From Alphaproteobacteria bacterium (lineage in GTDB: Bacteria; Pseudomonadota; Alphaproteobacteria; Sphingomonadales; Sphingomonadaceae): 9,337 bases of DNA. The DNA lies in contig JAQGLH010000352.1 of NCBI GenBank assembly GCA_028293005.1, positions 1-9,337 of the forward strand, given 5' to 3'. Below, one piece after another: positions 6,060 through 9,337 of this stretch (within the stretch, counting starts at the first letter, position 1; each line of letters starts with the position of its first letter). Under the pieces are notes generated by a model. The model was not told the DNA's origin, ran no database searches, and was given only the letters and a program-made list of their open reading frames with translations. Position numbers and translations under genes: made by a program.

Positions 6060-7361
6060 CTAGATGGTCAGCCCGCGGAGCAGCAAAGGCAGATCGCCAT
6101 TCTCGCCCCGCGCCTCGGCCATCAGCCAATTCTTGAGCGGGCCGATGCGCTGGACGACGCCCATCCCCAACCGGCGCACCGCCGACGCGGTTCGCCCGGG
6201 AACGCCGTAGAGCCGCGTCAGCCCGTCGGTCGCCGCCGCGACCATCAACGTGTCGAGGCTGCGCCAGCGCTGGTAGCGATCGAGCAGCTGCGCGTCGCCG
6301 AGGTCGAGCCCGAGGCGGGCGCCTTCGACCAGCACCTGCGTCAGGGCCGCGACGTCGCGCCAGCCCAGGTTGAGGCCCTGGCCGGCGATCGGATGGATGC
6401 CGTGCGCGGCGTCCCCCGCCAGCGCGAACCGCTGCCCGGTGATCGTGGCGGCATGGTGGAATCCGAGCCGGTAGCTCGACCGCGGCCCGGCGAGCTCGAT
6501 CCGGCCGAGAAAGCCGCCCATGCGTTTCTCGATCTCCGCTGCCATTGCGCGGTCGGGAAGGCCGAGCAAAGCCGGCGCGTCCGCTGCCTTGATCGACCAG
6601 ACGATTGCCGAGCGCGAGACACCCCCCGCCTCGGCCGGTGCCGAACGCGAGAGCGCCGCCGAACCGTTGTCGCTAACCACCGGCGCGGGCAGCATCGGCA
6701 GGATCGCGAACGGGCCGGCGGGGTAGAAGATCTCGTAGGCCACATTGTCGTGCGGCCGCTCGTGCGTCACCGTCACGACCAGCGCCTCGTGATCGTAGCT
6801 CCACCGGGCCAGCGTTATTCCTGCCGCCTCGCGGGTCGGCGACAAGCGGCCTTCGGCGCCGATCAGCACAGGCGCGAGCAACAGGCGCCCGTCGGCGAGC
6901 GCGACGCGAACGCCATTGTCATCGCGGACGACCTCGCCCGGATGCGCGGTGATCAAGGTCACGCCCGGCGCGGCTTCGGCGGCGGTGCGCAGCGCGGCGC
7001 GCAGAAGGCGATTCTCGAACATGATGCCGAGCGGCCCTTCGTCGGCCGGCGGATCGAACAGCAGCCCGCCCGGCTCCAGCCCGTCGCTGACGCGGATCGC
7101 GCGGATCGGGCAGCCCTGCCCTTCGAGCCGGCCGGCGATGCCGATCGCTTCGAGCATCCGCCACGACGCGCTCGCGACGGCGGTCGCCCGGCCATCGTAT
7201 CCGGCGCGATCGTATCTGGCGCCGCCTTGCGCGGGGGCAGCCGGGGTCGCGCGGTCGGCGGGATCGACGACGATGCTGGTGAGCCCGTGGCGGTCGAGCG
7301 CGACGGCAAGCGTCAGCCCGATCATTCCGCCTCCCAGGATGATGACGTCGGCGCGTTCCAT
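6060..7361 (-). CDS. FAD-dependent UbiH/UbiF/COQ6-family hydroxylase (ubiquinone biosynthesis)
   Basis: A 433-residue class A flavin monooxygenase. Residues 5-17 hold the FAD-binding Rossmann motif VIILGGGMIG. GAEGRLS at 168-174 is the second FAD/NADPH motif, with Glu where most relatives have Asp. GDAAHGIHPIAGQGLNLGWRDV at 316-337 is the third FAD motif in the form specific to UbiH/UbiF/VisC/COQ6. These enzymes hydroxylate the ring of ubiquinone precursors using O2 and NADPH on the inner-membrane face. Which ring carbon this copy acts on cannot be told from sequence, so I give no symbol. The ATG at 7361 is preferred over the GTG at 7382 because a GGGAG ribosome site lies just before it and the Rossmann strand starts at once. 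Two hydrophilic loops (about residues 43-58 and 230-252) look expanded and contain short repeats. It is divergent from ftsK; the EVE gene follows. Confidence 0.88.
   Translation of the reverse strand: MERADVIILGGGMIGLTLAVALDRHGLTSIVVDPADRATPAAPAQGGARYDRAGYDGRATAVASASWRMLEAIGIAGRLEGQGCPIRAIRVSDGLEPGGLLFDPPADEGPLGIMFENRLLRAALRTAAEAAPGVTLITAHPGEVVRDDNGVRVALADGRLLLAPVLIGAEGRLSPTREAAGITLARWSYDHEALVVTVTHERPHDNVAYEIFYPAGPFAILPMLPAPVVSDNGSAALSRSAPAEAGGVSRSAIVWSIKAADAPALLGLPDRAMAAEIEKRMGGFLGRIELAGPRSSYRLGFHHAATITGQRFALAGDAAHGIHPIAGQGLNLGWRDVAALTQVLVEGARLGLDLGDAQLLDRYQRWRSLDTLMVAAATDGLTRLYGVPGRTASAVRRLGMGVVQRIGPLKNWLMAEARGENGDLPLLLRGLTI
6607..6652. repeat. Short imperfect direct repeat inside the hydroxylase gene
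   Basis: GCCGAGCGCGAGA at 6607-6619 recurs as GCCGAACGCGAGA at 6640-6652, 12 of 13 bases identical. In the protein this gives LSRSAP and VSRSAI around a small AEAGG loop at residues 238-253. It looks like a local duplication in a tolerant surface loop. Confidence 0.5.
7194..7223. repeat. Tandem 15-base imperfect repeat inside the hydroxylase gene
   Basis: Two adjacent 15-base units, 7194-7208 and 7209-7223, agree at 13 of 15 positions. They encode ARYDR followed by AGYDG near residues 48-57, a five-residue unit duplicated in frame just before the conserved GRATAVASAS segment. Confidence 0.55.
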
Positions 7362-7476
7362 TTTGACTCCCTGCCCACCCACTTTCCCTCACTACCGATG
7401 CAGCGGCGCAACGCCAAGCGCTTGACCGGGGAGTCCGCCACAGCGCATTGTGGTTAAAGGCATTTGGGGCAGGATT
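7362..7476. promoter_or_regulatory. Divergent promoter region of the UbiH-type gene and ftsK
   Basis: This 115-base gap separates two divergent genes. A palindrome CAAGCGCTTG spans 7415-7424. It overlaps a plus-strand TTGACC (7422-7427), a good -35 element for ftsK, and a minus-strand TTGGCG (7417-7412), a possible -35 for the hydroxylase. The best plus-strand -10 is a weak CATTGT at 7446-7451 (18-base spacer); the minus-strand -10 is weaker still. Two GANTC sites, the CcrM methylation target, lie at 7365-7369 (GACTC) and 7431-7435 (GAGTC). The second falls between the ftsK -35 and -10. AGGA at 7471-7474 region serves as the ftsK ribosome site. Confidence 0.4.
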
Positions 7477-9337
7477 ATGGGAGCATCGGTAGCGCGCGGA
7501 GGTTGGCAGGAGAGATTTGCCGACTGGCGCGACGGCGTCCGCCGAAAATTGAAACGCTCGACGATGGTGCTGACCGGCGCCGGACTCGTCGTGACCGCCT
7601 TGCTGATGCTTGCTGCGCTGGCGACCTACCAGCCGAGCGATCCCTCGCTCAATACCGCCGCGGCGGGACCGGTGTTGAACTGGCTGGCGACGCCCGGGGC
7701 CTATATCGCCGATTTCCTGCTCAGTCTGTTCGGCCCGCCGGTCGCGCTGCTGGCGCCGCTGGTGGTGGTGCTCGGGCTCAGGCTGGCGCGCGGCGCCTGG
7801 CTCGGCCGCTGGGGCCGCTCGCTCGCCTGGTCGCTGCTCGGCATCTTCCTGATCGGTACCGCCGCCGCGTTGCTGATCGGCGGCGCGGTCAACGGCCTTC
7901 CCGCCGGCTGGGGCGGCGCTCTCGGCCTCTCGTTCGCGGCGCTGATCGATCTCGGCATCGCGGCCATCGGCGACGAGCGTTTCGGCGCGCCGCTGCGGAT
8001 CGCGGCGATGGTGCTCGCGGCCTTGAGCGGCGGCTTCCTGTGGTATCTGGGCCTCGGCCTCCGCCGCGACGAGCGCCGCTGGCTGACGGTTACGCGCGGG
8101 CCTCGCCTGATCGGCGACCGCGCGCTCGACGATCGCCGCGACGATCCCCGCGCCAATGGGCGTCGCAGCGATGGGCGCCGGACCGTCGATGACGAGGATG
8201 AGGACGAGGCACCGCGCCAGCGGCCGGCGCGCACCCCGATCATCAGCCGCCCCGATCCGCCGCGCACGGTGATCGCCGAGCGCGTCAGGATCACCGAAAA
8301 AGGCGAGCGGCCGCAGCGCGAGCGCCAGACCTCGCTCGCACTGGGCGACACCTACAAGCTGCCGACGCTCGACCTGCTCAACCCGCCGCCGCCGCCGAGC
8401 AACACGACGCTCGACCGCGCCAGCCTAGAGCGCAATGCGCGCCTGCTCGAATCGGTGCTCGAGGATTTCTCGGTCAAAGGCGAGATCGTCGAGGTCCGGC
8501 CGGGCCCGGTGGTGACGATGTACGAGCTCGAGCCGGCGAGCGGGATCAAGGCGAGCCGCGTGATCCAGCTCGCCGACGACATCGCCCGCAACATGTCGGC
8601 GCTGTCGGCGCGCGTCGCGACCATCCCCGGGCGCAGCGTGATCGGCATCGAGCTTCCCAACGCGCATCGCGAATCGGTGGTGCTATCCGAACTGATCGCG
8701 AGCCAGGCATTCGACGATCAGGCCGCGCAGCTGCCACTGATCTTGGGCAAGAATATCGCCGGCGATCCGGTGATCGCCGATCTCGCGCCGATGCCACACC
8801 TGCTCGTCGCCGGCACCACCGGCTCGGGCAAATCGGTCGGCCTCAACTGCATGATCCTCTCGTTGCTCTACCGGCTGACACCCGAGCAGTGCCGGATGAT
8901 CATGATCGACCCGAAGATGCTCGAGCTGTCGATCTACGACGACATCCCGCATCTGCTCTCGCCGGTGGTCACCGAGCCCGCCAAGGCGATCCGCGCGCTC
9001 AAATGGACGGTCGAGCAGATGGAGGAGCGCTATCGGATGATGGCGTCGATCGGCGTCCGCCAGCTCTCGAGCTTCAACGCCAAGGTGCGCGAGTCGAAGA
9101 CCAAGGGCCAGCCGCTCGGGCGGCGCGTTCAGACCGGCTACGATCCCGAAACCGGCCAGCCCAAATACGAGATGGAAGAGCTCGAGTTCGATGTGCTGCC
9201 GCAGATCGTCGTGATTGTCGACGAGCTTGCCGATTTGATGATGACGGCGGGCAAGGAAGTCGAGTTCCTGATTCAAAGGCTTGCCCAAAAAGCTCGAGCT
9301 GCGGGCATCCACCTTATCATGGCGACGCAGCGCCCTT
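7477..9337 (+). CDS. ftsK: DNA translocase FtsK (SpoIIIE family), 3' end cut by window edge
   Basis: 620 codons are visible and remain open to the right edge. Residues 30-50, 79-104, 115-139 and 172-196 are membrane helices, with another possible near 145-164; this is the N-terminal anchor that sits at the septum. Residues 197-300 are a charged, Pro/Arg/Asp-rich linker, much shorter than in Escherichia coli. The motor begins near 310: an alpha domain (about 312-420), then the RecA-like core with Walker A GTTGSGKS at 446-453 and Walker B ending in Asp582-Glu583 (VIVDELADLMM). The final visible residues reach HLIMATQRP. The DNA-reading gamma domain, expected at the C-terminus, lies beyond the window. 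FtsK pumps chromosome termini across the division septum and activates XerCD at dif. The ATG at 7477 has an AGGA ribosome site a few bases upstream. It is divergent from the hydroxylase gene. Confidence 0.95.
   Translation, partial: MGASVARGGWQERFADWRDGVRRKLKRSTMVLTGAGLVVTALLMLAALATYQPSDPSLNTAAAGPVLNWLATPGAYIADFLLSLFGPPVALLAPLVVVLGLRLARGAWLGRWGRSLAWSLLGIFLIGTAAALLIGGAVNGLPAGWGGALGLSFAALIDLGIAAIGDERFGAPLRIAAMVLAALSGGFLWYLGLGLRRDERRWLTVTRGPRLIGDRALDDRRDDPRANGRRSDGRRTVDDEDEDEAPRQRPARTPIISRPDPPRTVIAERVRITEKGERPQRERQTSLALGDTYKLPTLDLLNPPPPPSNTTLDRASLERNARLLESVLEDFSVKGEIVEVRPGPVVTMYELEPASGIKASRVIQLADDIARNMSALSARVATIPGRSVIGIELPNAHRESVVLSELIASQAFDDQAAQLPLILGKNIAGDPVIADLAPMPHLLVAGTTGSGKSVGLNCMILSLLYRLTPEQCRMIMIDPKMLELSIYDDIPHLLSPVVTEPAKAIRALKWTVEQMEERYRMMASIGVRQLSSFNAKVRESKTKGQPLGRRVQTGYDPETGQPKYEMEELEFDVLPQIVVIVDELADLMMTAGKEVEFLIQRLAQKARAAGIHLIMATQRP

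Noticed and set aside
6393..7457. 354-codon plus-strand open frame opposite the UbiH-type gene
   Set aside because: It is a mirror of the FAD enzyme. The translation is Arg/Asp/Gly-rich low-information sequence.
7464..8192. 242-codon plus-strand open frame at the start of ftsK, and minus-strand frames at 7701-9312
   Set aside because: The true frame begins at 7477 and shows the membrane helices, Walker A and Walker B of FtsK. The others are alternative frames of the same DNA.

Overview
The window reads as ordinary chromosome from a high-GC alphaproteobacterium, most likely a sphingomonad (Sphingomonadaceae). This rests on the strong G/C third-position bias in every gene, the thioredoxin–LON–Trm112 gene run, a UbiH-type hydroxylase divergent from ftsK, and protein sequences that read like sphingomonad ones. 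It is an inference from composition and family resemblance, not a database match. I see no mobile elements, tRNA or rRNA genes, CRISPR arrays or phage genes.

Layout from left to right. (1) Positions 1-683, minus strand: the N-terminal part of a GT-C-type membrane glycosyltransferase, cut by the window edge. (2) Positions 684-885: a divergent control region with a CtrA-box-like dyad and two further palindromes. (3) Positions 886-2625, plus strand: a compact three-gene operon for protein quality control and translation support, made of a CnoX-type thioredoxin-TPR protein with an intact WCGPC site, a stand-alone LON substrate-binding-domain protein, and a 57-residue Trm112 protein that overlaps its neighbour by 4 bases. 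(4) Positions 2641-5485, minus strand: an FMN-dependent alpha-hydroxy-acid (L-lactate) dehydrogenase followed directly by a SulP-family anion transporter with a STAS tail, probably one transcript. (5) Positions 5588-7361, minus strand: an FAD-dependent UbiH/UbiF/COQ6-type hydroxylase of ubiquinone synthesis, then a small EVE-domain protein. (6) Positions 7362-7476: a short divergent promoter region with two GANTC (CcrM) sites. (7) Positions 7477-9337, plus strand: ftsK, the DNA translocase of cell division, running off the right edge.

The genes fit a core-metabolism and cell-cycle neighbourhood. The lactate dehydrogenase would feed electrons into the quinone pool that the UbiH-type enzyme helps to make, and the thioredoxin operon and FtsK serve protein folding and chromosome segregation. 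I do not see a clear new biological system. The most useful leads are the regulatory signals (a CtrA-like dyad, a possible GcrA/CcrM-type ftsK promoter, and a triple TCGAGA array upstream of the lactate dehydrogenase), the lldD–sulP pairing, and the intact redox site of the CnoX homologue.
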